The notes under the pieces were generated by a model. That model was given only the letters and a program-made list of their open reading frames with translations. It made no database searches and was not told the DNA's origin. Made by a program: the position numbers and the translations under genes. Below, in pieces: positions 37,717 to 46,312 of a stretch of 64,000 nucleotides of DNA (positions are counted from its first letter, which is position 1; each line of letters starts with the position of its first letter). Location of the stretch: NCBI GenBank assembly GCA_963738625.1, contig CAVTXH010000002.1, positions 1,113,240-1,177,239 on the forward strand, written 5' to 3'. This DNA is from UBA7672 sp963738625. Lineage in GTDB: Bacteria; Pseudomonadota; Alphaproteobacteria; Caulobacterales; Hyphomonadaceae.

Positions 37717-38220
37717 ATGCCCGCCAACCCCACCGCCATCGCCGTCCAGAAATTCAGCGTCCCGCCCCGGCGCGTCTACGAGGCCATTCTCGACCCCGCG
37801 ATGATCGCGCGCTTCATGTTCGGCCCGCTGCTGCGCGAGGAGGAAATCCTCCACATCCGCAACGATCCGCGCGTCGGCGGCGAATTCTCCTATAAGGTCC
37901 GCCGCGGCCAGGCCGAGATCGACCATGTTGGCCGCTTCCTCGAACTTGACCCTCCCGTTGCGTTTTCCTCGGAAAACGCAACCACTTTGGATTCGCGGAC
38001 GCCCGAAGGGCGTTCGGGGCGCATCGCCTTCACCTGGGCCATCGCCCCGGAGAAGGATGGCTCGACCGTCACCATCGACATCGCGCCGACGAAGGAAGGC
38101 TGCACCGTCACCCTGAAGCACGAGATGGCGCCCGAGTGGGCCGACTTCCTCGACCGCTCGCGCGCCGCCTGGGAAAAAATGCTCGGCGTCTTCGCCACGC
38201 TATTGCAAGCCTCACCCTGA
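37717..38220 (+). CDS. SRPBCC (AHSA1-like) protein 3 with palindrome-coded insert
   Basis: A 167-residue SRPBCC protein (PRRVYEAILDPAMIARFMFG, VGGEFSYKV, HVGRFLELDPP, IAFTWAIAPEKDGSTVTIDI, CTVTLKHEM). Between LELDPP and RIAFTW, where family members run on directly, about 20 extra residues (VAFSSENATTLDSRTPEGRS) are encoded by two hairpins. The frame stays open, so the protein may tolerate the insert in a surface loop. The last codons and stop lie in another repeat-like sequence (CCTCACCCTGAGCTGGTCGA). Confidence 0.85.
   Translation: MPANPTAIAVQKFSVPPRRVYEAILDPAMIARFMFGPLLREEEILHIRNDPRVGGEFSYKVRRGQAEIDHVGRFLELDPPVAFSSENATTLDSRTPEGRSGRIAFTWAIAPEKDGSTVTIDIAPTKEGCTVTLKHEMAPEWADFLDRSRAAWEKMLGVFATLLQASP
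37955..38015. repeat. in-frame palindromic element inside an SRPBCC gene
   Basis: GTTGCGTTTTCC (37957-37968) and GGAAAACGCAAC (37971-37982) are perfect 12-bp arms with a 2-nt loop. ACGCCC (37999-38004) and GGGCGT (38008-38013) make a second hairpin. The length, about 60 nt, keeps the frame. Confidence 0.75.
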
Positions 38221-38457
38221 GCTGGTCGAAGGATCAGCGCCGCTCCTGCATCGCCGTCAGGAACGGATCGGCCGCCCTCAGCCTGCCCGCGCAGCAGACG
38301 CGCATCCTTCGCAGGTCGGCGATCAAAACCGCAACAAATAGGTGAGGCGGCGCGGCTTTTCTTCTCGCGCAGGCCCGTGCGATCGCTGAAATCCGAGGGG
38401 CCGCCCCAATCGGCTCTTAACTACCTTGTGGGCATCCTGCCGTGTCAGGGACGGAAC

Positions 38458-38949
38458 ATGCGAACCCGCAAGACCAACCGCCTTCGCATAGTCTTCGGCG
38501 CCGCGCTCTTCATCGTGCTCGCGGGCGTTCCCTTGTTGCTCGGCCTCACGCGCCATCCGGCTGACGCCCCGCCCGAAGTGCCCAGTATAGTCGGCGTCTA
38601 CGCCCTCGGCCTCTCCTCGCTCGGCTTCGCCGGCCTCGTCTCCATCCCGCTCGCGATGGTCTTCGCGCTCTGGCTGATCGCCGGACAGCGCCGCGAAGTG
38701 AACCGCCGCTGGCTGCAGCAGAGCGCCCGCAACCGCCGCAACTTCGTCGAGTTCGCCCGCACCTTCGCGATCATCGGCGGCGCGGCCGGCATCATCGTCG
38801 GCAGCCTTTCCGGCCTCTACGCCGCCCTCGTGACCGCCCGCCCGGAACTCTATGACGAGCTGCCGCTGCCGGCCCTCAACTTCCAGTTCGCCATACCTGC
38901 CTTGCTGATCGGCGGCCTGCTTTACGCTGTAGGCCGCACCGGCCGCTAA
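38458..38949 (+). CDS. hypothetical inner-membrane protein
   Basis: ATG 38458 follows GGGACGGA. The 163-residue protein has four hydrophobic segments (IVFGAALFIVLAGVPLLLGL, LGFAGLVSIPLAMVFALWL, TFAIIGGAAGIIVGSLSGLYAAL, FAIPALLIGGLLYAV) and an Arg-rich cytoplasmic loop. No family recognised. It precedes the OPT gene by 85 nt on the same strand. Confidence 0.7.
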   Translation: MRTRKTNRLRIVFGAALFIVLAGVPLLLGLTRHPADAPPEVPSIVGVYALGLSSLGFAGLVSIPLAMVFALWLIAGQRREVNRRWLQQSARNRRNFVEFARTFAIIGGAAGIIVGSLSGLYAALVTARPELYDELPLPALNFQFAIPALLIGGLLYAVGRTGR

Positions 38950-39034
38950 CCCGGCGTTACCGCCCGCCTTGACGCTAAGTGATTGCCCCTGAGAGAAATC
39001 TCGGCTTACCTCCGCGCAACGCAGAGGGGCATCA

Positions 39035-41033
39035 ATGACCGACATCGCAGCCAGGCCAGCGACACGCGTGGAACTTACTGTCCGCGCCCTAGTCTTGGGC
39101 AGCCTCCTGGCTGTCGTGTTTACCGCGGCCAACGTCTATCTGGGCCTGCAGGTCGGCCTCACCTTCGCCTCGTCCATCCCCGCGGCGGTCATTTCCATGG
39201 CCCTGCTGCGGGCATTCAAGACCTCCACCATCTGGGAGAACATGACCGTCCAGACCGTCGCCTCGGTCGGCGGCGCCATCTCCTCGATCATCTTCGTGCT
39301 GCCCGGCCTGGTCATGGTCGGCTGGTGGACCGGCTTTCCCTTCTGGCAATCCTTCCTGATCTGCGCCTTCGGCGGCATCCTCGGCGTCACCTTCTCCATC
39401 CCCCTCCGCCGCGCCCTCGTCATCAACGCGGCCCTGCCTTACCCCGAAGGCGTCGCCGCCGCTGAAGTCCTCAAAGTCGGCTCACGCGGCGAACTCGAAA
39501 GCGAAGCCGCCGTCCGCGAGAACAAGGCCGGCCTGCTCACCGTCATCTTCTCCTCCATCGCCTCGGCGGGGTACGCCTGGCTCGTCGCCGCGCGCGTCTT
39601 CGTCGGCGAGGCGGCCAACCTTCTTCCGACTGCCTGCGGCCCTCGGCGGCGGCGCCACCGGCGTCAGCTTCGGCATGCAGCTCGCCCTTCTCGGCGCCGG
39701 CCACCTCGTCGGCCTCGCCGTCGGCATCGCCATGTTCACCGGCTTCCTGATCTCCTGGGCCTTCGCCGTGCCTATCCTCACCGGCATGCAGGCGCCGACA
39801 GGCGAAGCCGAAGCCGTCGCCATCGATATCTGGCGCAACCAGGTCCGCTTCATGGGCGCAGGCGCCATCGGCGTCGCCGCCATCTGGACCCTGCTCAAGC
39901 TCATCGGGCCTCTTGTCGGCGGGGTAACGTCAGCGCTCGCCGCCCAGCGCAAGCGCTCCGCCAACGAAGTGCTCGACCGTTCCGAGCAGGATATCCCGAT
40001 CACCACGGTCGCGCTCATCTCGCTCGGCGTCCTCGCCGCCATCGCCGTCCTGCTGTGGAGCTTCACCCACGGAACGCCGCTCGCCTCCAGCGCGCCCGCG
40101 CTCGTCATCGGCGGCCTCATCTATGTCGTCCTGATCGGCTTTGTCGTCGCCGCCGTCTGCGGCTACATGGCCGGCCTTATCGGCTCGTCCAACAGCCCCG
40201 TCTCCGGCGTGGGCATCCTCGCCATCCTCGTCGCCTCCCTCCTGATGGTCGGCGCCATGGCGCTGTTCGGCATCGCCGCCGATCCCTCGATCGTCGCGTT
40301 CGCCCTGCTGATCACCGCTGTCGTGTTCTCGATCTCGGTCATCTCCAACGACAACCTGCAGGATCTGAAGACCGCCCAGCTGGTCGGCGCCACGCCCTGG
40401 CGCCAGCAGACGGCCCTGATCGTCGGCGTCATCGCCGGTTCGCTGGTCGTGCCCCCGATCCTCGACCTGCTCAACACCGCCTACGGCTTCGTTGGCGGCC
40501 CGCCCGCCCAGGTGCCCGACGCCCAGCCACTCGCGGCGCCGCAGGCGACGCTGATCTCGTCGCTCGCCAAAGGCGTCATCGAAGGCGGCCTGCGCTGGGA
40601 CCTCATCGGCATCGGCGCGCTCATCGGCGTCGGCATCATCATCGTCGACGAAATCCTCAACCGCACCTCGGGCGGCAAGCGCAAGCTGCCGCCGCTGGCC
40701 GTCGGCATCGGCATCTACCTGCCGATGGCCGTCACCACCACCGTCGCCCTGGGCGCCCTCATTGGCACGGTCTACAACAAGTGGGTCGCCAAGAGCCCGT
40801 TCGGCGAGACCGCCCGCCGCCTTGGCATCCTGCTCGCCTCCGGCATGATCGTCGGCGAAAGCCTCTTCGGCGTCTTCCTCGCCGGCATGGTGGTCGGCAC
40901 CGACAACGCCGAGCCCTTCGGCCTCGTGCCGCCGGACGCCGGCTGGCCCGCCATGATCGCCGCCGTCATCGGCTTCGCCGGCATCATCTGGGCCCTCTAC
41001 GCCTGGACCAGAATGAAAGCGTCGAAGGTCTGA
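39035..41033 (+). pseudogene. OPT-family oligopeptide transporter, frameshifted
   Basis: The N-terminal part (39035 to about 39630) encodes MTDIAARPATRVELTVRALVLG, LGLQVGLTFASSIPAAVISMALLRAF, NMTVQTVASVGGAISSIIFVLPGL and LPYPEGVAAAEVLKVG. The remainder, FFRLPAALGGGATGVSFGMQL through to MKASKV at 41033, is in the next frame. Together they give about 665 residues with some 16 membrane spans, the size of bacterial OPT transporters, which import peptides or metal chelates. A single extra base near 39620-39632 (CCTTCTTCC) explains the break. It lies between GTA gp9 and gp8. Confidence 0.85.
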
Positions 41034-41074
41034 TCGGATCCCGAGCAGCGCACGATCACGCAAACACCGCCAAC

Positions 41075-41180
41075 CTCTTGGTGTCCTTGGTGCGCCCTTG
41101 GTGTCTTGGTGTTGGAGTTTTTGTCGCGTCGGGAAAGATCCAAACACAAAGGCGCCAAGGACGCACGAAGGGCGCCAAGG
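41075..41180. repeat. CTTGGTGT-type inverted repeat, copy 1
   Basis: The left arm holds CTTGGTGTCCTTGGTG and CTTGGTGTCTTGGTGTTG, the right arm AACACAAAGGCGCCAAGG, with a ~20-nt loop. It fills the gap between the convergent OPT gene and GTA gp8. It shares arms with the repeats at 53798 and 59537. Confidence 0.85.
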
Positions 41181-41191
41181 GTGCGGCTCTA

Positions 41192-41554
41192 TCAGACCCG
41201 CTCCACCACCGCTTTCACCCGCAACAGCGCGCGCCACAGTCCCGGCCGCGTGCGCGTCGCATCGAGATAGACCGGCAGCAGCAGGACGCACCGCCACCCG
41301 TCCATGACCAGCTCGGCGCCCTCCAGCGCCGCGCGCACTGCATGCATGCCCGCCATCGCCTCGCGCCCGTCCAGCACACGAGACACCACTGCGAAATCCA
41401 CCCAGTGGTCGCTCGCCTCGACGCCCACGCCGCCCGCCGGCCGCGGCGCGCCCGCCGCCTCGAACCGCAGCGGATCGCCCAGCTTCGCCCGAACGTCGGC
41501 ATCCGCGGCTATCGCCGCAAGCATGGCCGCCTCCAGCGCGCTCTCCGCGCTCAC
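41192..41554 (-). CDS. GTA gp8-like tail terminator (DUF3168)
   Basis: A 120-residue DUF3168 protein (ALEAAMLAAIAADADVRAKLGDPLRF, ASDHWVDFAVVSRVLDGREAMAGMHAVRAAL, RPGLWRALLRVKAVVE). In RcGTA it caps the tail at the head-tail interface. It overlaps the gp6 stop by 4 nt, which leaves no room for the gp7 adaptor. Intact. Confidence 0.9.
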   Translation of the reverse strand: MSAESALEAAMLAAIAADADVRAKLGDPLRFEAAGAPRPAGGVGVEASDHWVDFAVVSRVLDGREAMAGMHAVRAALEGAELVMDGWRCVLLLPVYLDATRTRPGLWRALLRVKAVVERV

Positions 41555-42123
41555 AGCGACACCCGGCGCCAGGGCGAGATCAGCCCCGCAACGTCCTCCG
41601 GCAACGGCCCGCCGATCATGCCTGCGTCGCGCGAATGATAGGCGTGCGCCACCAGCCGCTTAACTGCCAGCTTCAGCCCCGCCGCCACATGCTCCGGCGC
41701 CTCGCCGAACCCTGCGACATAGTCGATCTCGATGCCGTCTGCCCGTGCCGCCGGCCATGGAAAGCGGTCGTTGACCCACACCAGCCGCGCCGCCCGCCCC
41801 GCCGACATGACAAAGCGGTCCGTCACCGTTTCCGGCTCGGCATACGCATCGAACACCCGCACCGCGACCAGTTGCATTGCCGGACGCACCGGCAGCGGGA
41901 ACACGCGCGTCTCCATCGTCCGCTGCGGCCAGCGGTCCAGCGTCACCCGCAAGGTCCGCGAGATCATCGCCACCCGCGCCAGCTCCTCGATCCGCGAGCG
42001 CGCCGCCCCGATCAGTCCCGTCACCAGCGCATCCTCGCCCTCATAGGCGATGCGCAGATACGCCTTCGCCTCGGCCAAGCCCAAAGGCTCCGCCGCCGGC
42101 CCAGCCAGCGTCGTCACATTCAT
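41551..42123 (-). CDS. GTA gp6-like head-tail connector
   Basis: The 190-residue protein has the helical connector pattern (EPLGLAEAKAYLRIAYEGEDALVTGLIGAARSRIEELARVAMISRTLRVTLDRWP) and ends in PEDVAGLISPWRRVSL, which is typical for GTA gp6. A good site AAGGAAAAG precedes the ATG. It joins portal and tail. Intact, and divergent from a VOC gene. Confidence 0.92.
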   Translation of the reverse strand: MNVTTLAGPAAEPLGLAEAKAYLRIAYEGEDALVTGLIGAARSRIEELARVAMISRTLRVTLDRWPQRTMETRVFPLPVRPAMQLVAVRVFDAYAEPETVTDRFVMSAGRAARLVWVNDRFPWPAARADGIEIDYVAGFGEAPEHVAAGLKLAVKRLVAHAYHSRDAGMIGGPLPEDVAGLISPWRRVSL

Positions 42124-42223
42124 TTTCTTTTCCTTCTGATTTTCGCGCGGCCTTACTTGGCGGCGCTCGCCACTTCTGCCTGGCGCGAATACGGCCTAGG
42201 CTTGCCCCTCATCGGAGACGTCC

Positions 42224-42619
42224 ATGATCGCAGGCCTCAACCACGCCAACATCTCGACCGTGAAGCTGCAGGAGACGGTCGACTTCTTCGTTCGCGTCCT
42301 CGGCCTTCGCGTCGGCCCGCGCCCGGGTTTCAGCTTCGCCGGCGCCTGGCTCTATTGCGGCGACCAGCCCGTGATCCACCTCGTCGAGCGCGCCACGCCC
42401 CGCATTCCGGATGGCGCACTCGACCACATCTCCTTCACCGTCGCCGATCTCGAGGCCGAAATGCGCCGCCTCGACGACCTCGGCGTGCCCTATCGCTGGA
42501 GCGACATCCCCGACGGCTTCGGCCGCCAGGCCTTCGTCCAGGATCCCAACGGCGTCACCATCGAGCTCACGGAGCCTGGAGCTGGGACCGCCGGGCGCCT
42601 GCCCGGCAGGCCGGCCTGA
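42224..42619 (+). CDS. VOC/glyoxalase-family protein
   Basis: A 131-residue VOC protein with two beta-alpha-beta-beta-beta modules: GLNHANISTVKLQETVDFFVRVLGLRVGPRPGF and LDHISFTVADLEAEMRRLDDLGVPY, ending FVQDPNGVTIEL. Metal-type positions His (LNHANI), His (LDHISF) and Glu (TIELTE) are present. The last residues (GTAGRLPGRPA) are encoded by a repeat that recurs after the next gene, so the C-terminus may be an acquired tail. Substrate unknown. Confidence 0.85.
   Translation: MIAGLNHANISTVKLQETVDFFVRVLGLRVGPRPGFSFAGAWLYCGDQPVIHLVERATPRIPDGALDHISFTVADLEAEMRRLDDLGVPYRWSDIPDGFGRQAFVQDPNGVTIELTEPGAGTAGRLPGRPA
42589..42613 (+). repeat. GGACCGCCGGGC direct repeat, copy A
   Basis: GGACCGCCGGGC followed by GCCCGGCAG. 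It matches the sequence at 43501 except at two positions and overlaps the 3-prime end of the VOC gene. Together with the following GCCGGCCTGAAAGGCCGGC hairpin it lies just before the SDR gene. Confidence 0.65.
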
Positions 42620-42713
42620 AAGGCCGGCGCCGGTGCCCTTGCGTCACGGCTATGCGCTGGCTTCAACCCGTCCTAGATGACGTGCCGCGCACGTCATTGA
42701 GGAAGGGTCCACC

Positions 42714-43496
42714 ATGAAACTCGACAGTTCGATCTCAGCCATCGTCACCGGCGGCGCGTCCGGCCTCGGCGGCGCCACCGTCCGCGCCCTGTGCGCGCAA
42801 GGCGTGAAAGTCGCGATCTTCGACATGAACGAGAAGACCGGCGCGGCCTTCGCCGCCGAAACCGGCGCGATCTATTGCAACGTCAACGTCACCGACGAGG
42901 CCTCGGTCGACGCCGGCTTCGCCGCCGCCCGCAAGGCCAACGGACAGGAACGCATCCTCGTGAACTGCGCCGGCACTGGCATCGCCGCCAAGACGGCCGG
43001 CCGCAAGAAGGAAACCGGCGAGATCACCGCCCACCCGCTCGACCAGTTCAACAAGATCATCCAGATCAACCTCGTCGGCACGTTCCGCTGCATCGCCAAG
43101 TCCGCCGCCGGCATGCTGACGCTCGACGTGCTGCCTGACGGCGACCGCGGCGCCATCGTCAACACCGCCTCCGTCGCCGCAGAGGATGGCCAGATCGGCC
43201 AAGCCGCCTACTCCGCCTCCAAGGGCGGCGTTGTCGGCATGACGCTGCCGATCGCGCGCGACCTCTCGACCGAGAACATCCGCGTCAACACCATCCTGCC
43301 GGGCCTCTTCAACACCCCGCTTCTCGCCGGCCTGCCCGCCAACGTCCACGCCGCGCTCTCCGCTACCGTCCTCAACCCGAAACGCCTCGGCGATCCCAAC
43401 GAATACGCCTCGCTCGCGATGCAGATGATCACCAACGGCTACTTCAACGGCGAATGCGTCCGCCTCGACGGCGGCATCCGCATGGCGCCGAGATAG
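42714..43496 (+). CDS. short-chain dehydrogenase (3-hydroxyacyl-CoA dehydrogenase type)
   Basis: A 260-residue classical SDR: NAD-binding GGASGLGGATV, NCAGTGIA, catalytic Ser in NTASVAAEDG, YSASKGG (Tyr-x3-Lys), RVNTILPGLFNTPLL. The insert after NCAG and the overall sequence resemble HSD10-type 3-hydroxyacyl-CoA dehydrogenases of fatty acid breakdown. Starts at ATG 42714 after AGGAAGGG. Confidence 0.92.
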   Translation: MKLDSSISAIVTGGASGLGGATVRALCAQGVKVAIFDMNEKTGAAFAAETGAIYCNVNVTDEASVDAGFAAARKANGQERILVNCAGTGIAAKTAGRKKETGEITAHPLDQFNKIIQINLVGTFRCIAKSAAGMLTLDVLPDGDRGAIVNTASVAAEDGQIGQAAYSASKGGVVGMTLPIARDLSTENIRVNTILPGLFNTPLLAGLPANVHAALSATVLNPKRLGDPNEYASLAMQMITNGYFNGECVRLDGGIRMAPR

Positions 43497-43499
43497 CAT

Positions 43500-43525
43500 T
43501 GGACCGCCGGGCCCCCGCCCGGCAG
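43500..43525 (+). repeat. GGACCGCCGGGC direct repeat, copy B
   Basis: Second copy of the repeat at 42589, same orientation, starting 5 nt after the SDR stop and lying in the gap to a convergent gene. The two copies bracket the SDR gene. Confidence 0.65.
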
Positions 43526-43574
43526 CGCGTCGCCCGGCGACGCGAGCCGTCTCATCAACCGAAGCAGTGCGAAC

Positions 43575-44042
43575 TCACTGCTTCGGCTGAACAGGAACGC
43601 GCGCTTCACCCGAAATCTCGGCTGCGCCGAGTACTTTTGTAGAGGACACCGCGAAGCCGGGAATCTTCCATCCGTACACATCGCCCCACGCGATCTGCTT
43701 CCACTCGCCGCGCCCGCTGATGCTCACCGGCGGGATCGCGCCGCCGCCAGCCAAGCGCAGCTTGTCCATCTCGTTCAGCTCGACATCGTCGGAGAACTCC
43801 AGCCCCACCGGAACGCGGCACTGCGGATACCGCTTCATGTCCGGCAACATCGCAGCCGTGTCGCCTAGATCAACGACAACAGCCCGCTCAACTCTCGCTC
43901 TTCCTTCACCTGGCGCCCCCTTGCCCGCTGCCATGTCCTCACACACATCCGCCCAGTAGGCGGCAGGCTCGGCGCATGCGCACAGCATCGTGCCAAGAAA
44001 CATCGCAAGCGTTAGCTTCCCACCCACGGCTCTGTCCCTCAC
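43575..44042 (-). CDS. hypothetical lipoprotein
   Basis: The longest frame starts at GTG 44042; GTG 44027 is an alternative. A lipoprotein signal ends at LCAC-AEPAAYW. The remaining ~130 residues have no recognised domain (VERAVVVDLGDTAAMLPDMKRYPQCRVP). It is divergent from trmO with only 14 nt between starts, so their control elements must overlap the coding ends. Confidence 0.6.
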   Translation of the reverse strand: MRDRAVGGKLTLAMFLGTMLCACAEPAAYWADVCEDMAAGKGAPGEGRARVERAVVVDLGDTAAMLPDMKRYPQCRVPVGLEFSDDVELNEMDKLRLAGGGAIPPVSISGRGEWKQIAWGDVYGWKIPGFAVSSTKVLGAAEISGEARVPVQPKQ

Positions 44043-44056
44043 GAAAGGCGCCCCAC

Positions 44057-44521
44057 GTGACCATCACGCTTACACCCATTGGCCATGTTCGTGGCAGCCG
44101 TGCGGCGCCAGTCGACGACGCCTGGGACGCCGAAACCGCCACGATCGAGCTCGACGCGAAGACCTTCACGCCCGACGCGCTGCTCAGCCTCGACCAGTTC
44201 AGCCATGTGGAGGTGATCTACTGGTTCCACCACCCCGAAGCGGAAAAGCCCAATCTCGGCGCCCGCCGCCCGCGCGGCCGGCAGGACTGGCCGATGGTCG
44301 GCATCTTCGCCCAGCGCGCCAAGAATCGCCCCAACCGACTCGGCCTCACCGTCTGCCGGCTGATGAAGATCAACGGCCTGACCGTCCATCTCGAAGGTCT
44401 CGACGCCATCGACGGCACGCCCGTTCTCGACATCAAGCCCTGGGTGGAAGGCTTCGCTCCACGCGGCGAGGTTCGCGAACCGCAATGGGCGCGCGAACTC
44501 ATGGCCGGCTACTGGTCATAG
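44057..44521 (+). CDS. tRNA methyltransferase TrmO/TsaA-family protein
   Basis: GTG 44057 follows AAAGG. The 154-residue protein has the TsaA/VirR beta-barrel: TLTPIGHVRGS, FSHVEVIYWFHHPE, VGIFAQRAKNRPNRLGLTVCRL, DGTPVLDIKPWVEGFAPRGEV. TrmO methylates N6-threonylcarbamoyladenosine at position 37 of tRNA-Thr. The product is shorter than E. coli TrmO (235) because it has only the catalytic domain, as in many bacteria. Confidence 0.88.
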   Translation: MTITLTPIGHVRGSRAAPVDDAWDAETATIELDAKTFTPDALLSLDQFSHVEVIYWFHHPEAEKPNLGARRPRGRQDWPMVGIFAQRAKNRPNRLGLTVCRLMKINGLTVHLEGLDAIDGTPVLDIKPWVEGFAPRGEVREPQWARELMAGYWS

Positions 44522-44540
44522 GCGCCGCAGCCAAAAGCAA

Positions 44541-44564
44541 CCGGCGGGGATCTCTCCCCGCCGG
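44541..44564 (-). terminator. hairpin between convergent trmO-like gene and capsid gene
   Basis: CCGGCGGGGA / TCCCCGCCGG make a perfect 10-bp stem with TCTC loop. On the minus strand TTGCTTTTGG follows, so it could end capsid-gene transcription; the U-run is poor. Confidence 0.5.
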
Positions 44565-44640
44565 CAAAGCGCGCCTCGCCGGCGGACAAGCCGATCATCC
44601 TTTCTCGCGGCTCTGCGGCCTCATGACCCCGCCGCGCCGG

Positions 44641-44670
44641 TTATGGCGCCGCGAACCTCATCACTTCGCC
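44641..44670 (-). repeat. degenerate echo of the capsid gene 3-prime end
   Basis: Downstream of the capsid stop the minus strand reads GAAGTGATGAGGTTCGCGGC (V-M-R-F-A-A-P-stop). It closely matches the true end AAAGTGATGAAGTTCGCCGC (V-M-K-F-A-A-S-stop). It is probably a duplication or the remnant of a second copy. Confidence 0.6.
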
Positions 44671-44682
44671 AAGACGCCTCCG

Positions 44683-45918
44683 TCAGGAGGCGGCGAACTT
44701 CATCACTTTGATGGCGTCGAAGTTCTGCACTCCGCCGCCCACGCGCTTGGTCGTGTAGAATAGCACGTAGGGCTTCACCGAGTACGGATCGCGCAGCACG
44801 CGCGCCCCCTGGCGATCGACGATGAGGTATCCGCGGCGGAAATCGCCGAACGCGATCGAGAACGATCCCGCCGCGATGTCCGGCATGTCCTCGATCTCGG
44901 TCACCGGATAGCCCAGCAGGCTCGCCGACTCCCCCGCCATGCCCGGGCGCCACAGATAGTTGCCCTCGCCGTCCTTCAGCTTGCGCGCCGCCGAGATGGT
45001 GCGCCGGTTCATGACGAACCGCGCATTGGCCCGGAACTGGCTCTTCAGCGCATAGACCAGGTCGATCAGCCTGTCCGCCGGATTGCTCGCTGCGAACGCG
45101 CCCGCTCCGCCGGAAAGGATAATGCCGATCTTATTCCACGCATGGCTCGCATCCGCGATCATCTCGTAGTCGAGAAAGCCCTTGGGCTTGTTCGTCCCGT
45201 TGCCGGTCACGAACGCCGCCGACTCCTGCGCGGCAAAGCTCGCCTCGCACTCGTCCGCCAGCCACTCGTCGATGTCGGCATAGGCGTCGTCCAGCAGCGT
45301 CTGCGTCGCCGCCGGCATCGCATAGAGCTCCGCCGCCGGAAACTCGAGCAGGTCCAGCGACGGCGCCGTCGTCTCGGCGCGTGCGCCGGTCTCCGCCGTC
45401 CAGGCCGACTGCGCGCCCATGCTCACCGGCTTGCGGAACACCGTCGCCGATGTCTGCCGCACGCTCGCAATCTGCCGCATCGGCGAGGACGCCATCAGCC
45501 GCTGTTCGATCAGCCTGTCCAGCTCCGGCGGCGCCACATACCCGCCCTGGCTCTCCGTGCCCGCATTCAGCGACTTGATGTCGATGCGATGCAGCCCCGC
45601 CTCGTCGCCCCGGCGCAGATAAGCGCCCCAGGCCGACTTGTGTTCGGTCATGGCTTCACGCTTCTCCTCGCCGATCAGCGGCCGCGATTGCTCCAGCGCC
45701 AGCCGCTCCAGCGCCGTGCGCTGCCGGTCGAGCGAGGTCTCGATCTTCTTGAGCTTCGCCTCCGGCAGCGGATCGACGGCCCCGCGCTTCTCGATCTCGT
45801 CCAGCCGCGCATCGTTCGCCGCTTTCAGGGATTCGAACGCCGCCATCATCTCCGCCGTGATCGCACGCGCGCCATCACTCACGCCCGAGGGCGCGTTCAT
45901 CTTCGTCTCGATTGTCAT
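44683..45918 (-). CDS. GTA gp5-like major capsid protein (HK97 fold)
   Basis: The 411-residue protein has an N-terminal coiled-coil delta domain (AFESLKAANDARLDEIEKRG ... LDRQRTALERLALEQSRP) and the HK97 core: KSLNAGTESQGGYVAPPELDRLIEQRL, SAWTAETGARAETTAP, ELYAMPAATQTLLDDAYADIDEWLADE, FVTGNGTNKPKGFLDYE, and P-domain/A-domain segments to YTTKRVGGGVQNFDAIKVMKFAAS. Length and motifs match RcGTA gp5. AAGGAAA precedes the ATG. The frame is fully intact. Confidence 0.96.
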   Translation of the reverse strand: MTIETKMNAPSGVSDGARAITAEMMAAFESLKAANDARLDEIEKRGAVDPLPEAKLKKIETSLDRQRTALERLALEQSRPLIGEEKREAMTEHKSAWGAYLRRGDEAGLHRIDIKSLNAGTESQGGYVAPPELDRLIEQRLMASSPMRQIASVRQTSATVFRKPVSMGAQSAWTAETGARAETTAPSLDLLEFPAAELYAMPAATQTLLDDAYADIDEWLADECEASFAAQESAAFVTGNGTNKPKGFLDYEMIADASHAWNKIGIILSGGAGAFAASNPADRLIDLVYALKSQFRANARFVMNRRTISAARKLKDGEGNYLWRPGMAGESASLLGYPVTEIEDMPDIAAGSFSIAFGDFRRGYLIVDRQGARVLRDPYSVKPYVLFYTTKRVGGGVQNFDAIKVMKFAAS

Positions 45919-46005
45919 TGGGTTTCCTTGCGCCTCGCGTCAGTCAATCACCGGCGCGCGAGGCGTGTCGCGCCGGATGAAGTTCGTTCGAATTTTCCGA
46001 AGGCT

Positions 46006-46209
46006 CTACTTCGCCAGCTTCCACACGATGAAGAAGCCGGCGATGGCGGCAACGACCACTCCGGCCAGCAGAACCAGGCCGAACTGGAACGGCATCCCGA
46101 ACAGGAAAACCGCATATAGCAGACCCGCTAGCCAGAACGGAAAGATGATGACGTTCCAGCCGACCAGAAGCTTCCGGCCGGGGCTCAGGGCCTTGAACCA
46201 GCCAAGCAT
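46006..46209 (-). CDS. small two-span membrane protein
   Basis: A 67-residue protein with two hydrophobic segments (VGWNVIIFPFWLAGLLYAVFLFG and FGLVLLAGVVVAAIAGFFIVW). It lies between the capsid gene and a secreted-protein gene. No known GTA gene of this type sits here. Function unknown. Confidence 0.6.
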   Translation of the reverse strand: MLGWFKALSPGRKLLVGWNVIIFPFWLAGLLYAVFLFGMPFQFGLVLLAGVVVAAIAGFFIVWKLAK

Positions 46210-46312
46210 CGATGTCTCTCCCGTCCGCCGGCGATCCTAACTCAGCCGTGCGCCGCATAGCAAAAGGGCGCAGCTTTCGCCGCGCCCTCCGCATTCAATC
46301 GTCCAGATCGGC

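Noticed and set aside
39650..41638. Continuation of the OPT N-terminal frame past the break
   Set aside because: It becomes Arg/His-rich nonsense right after 39640, while the true transporter sequence continues in the next frame.
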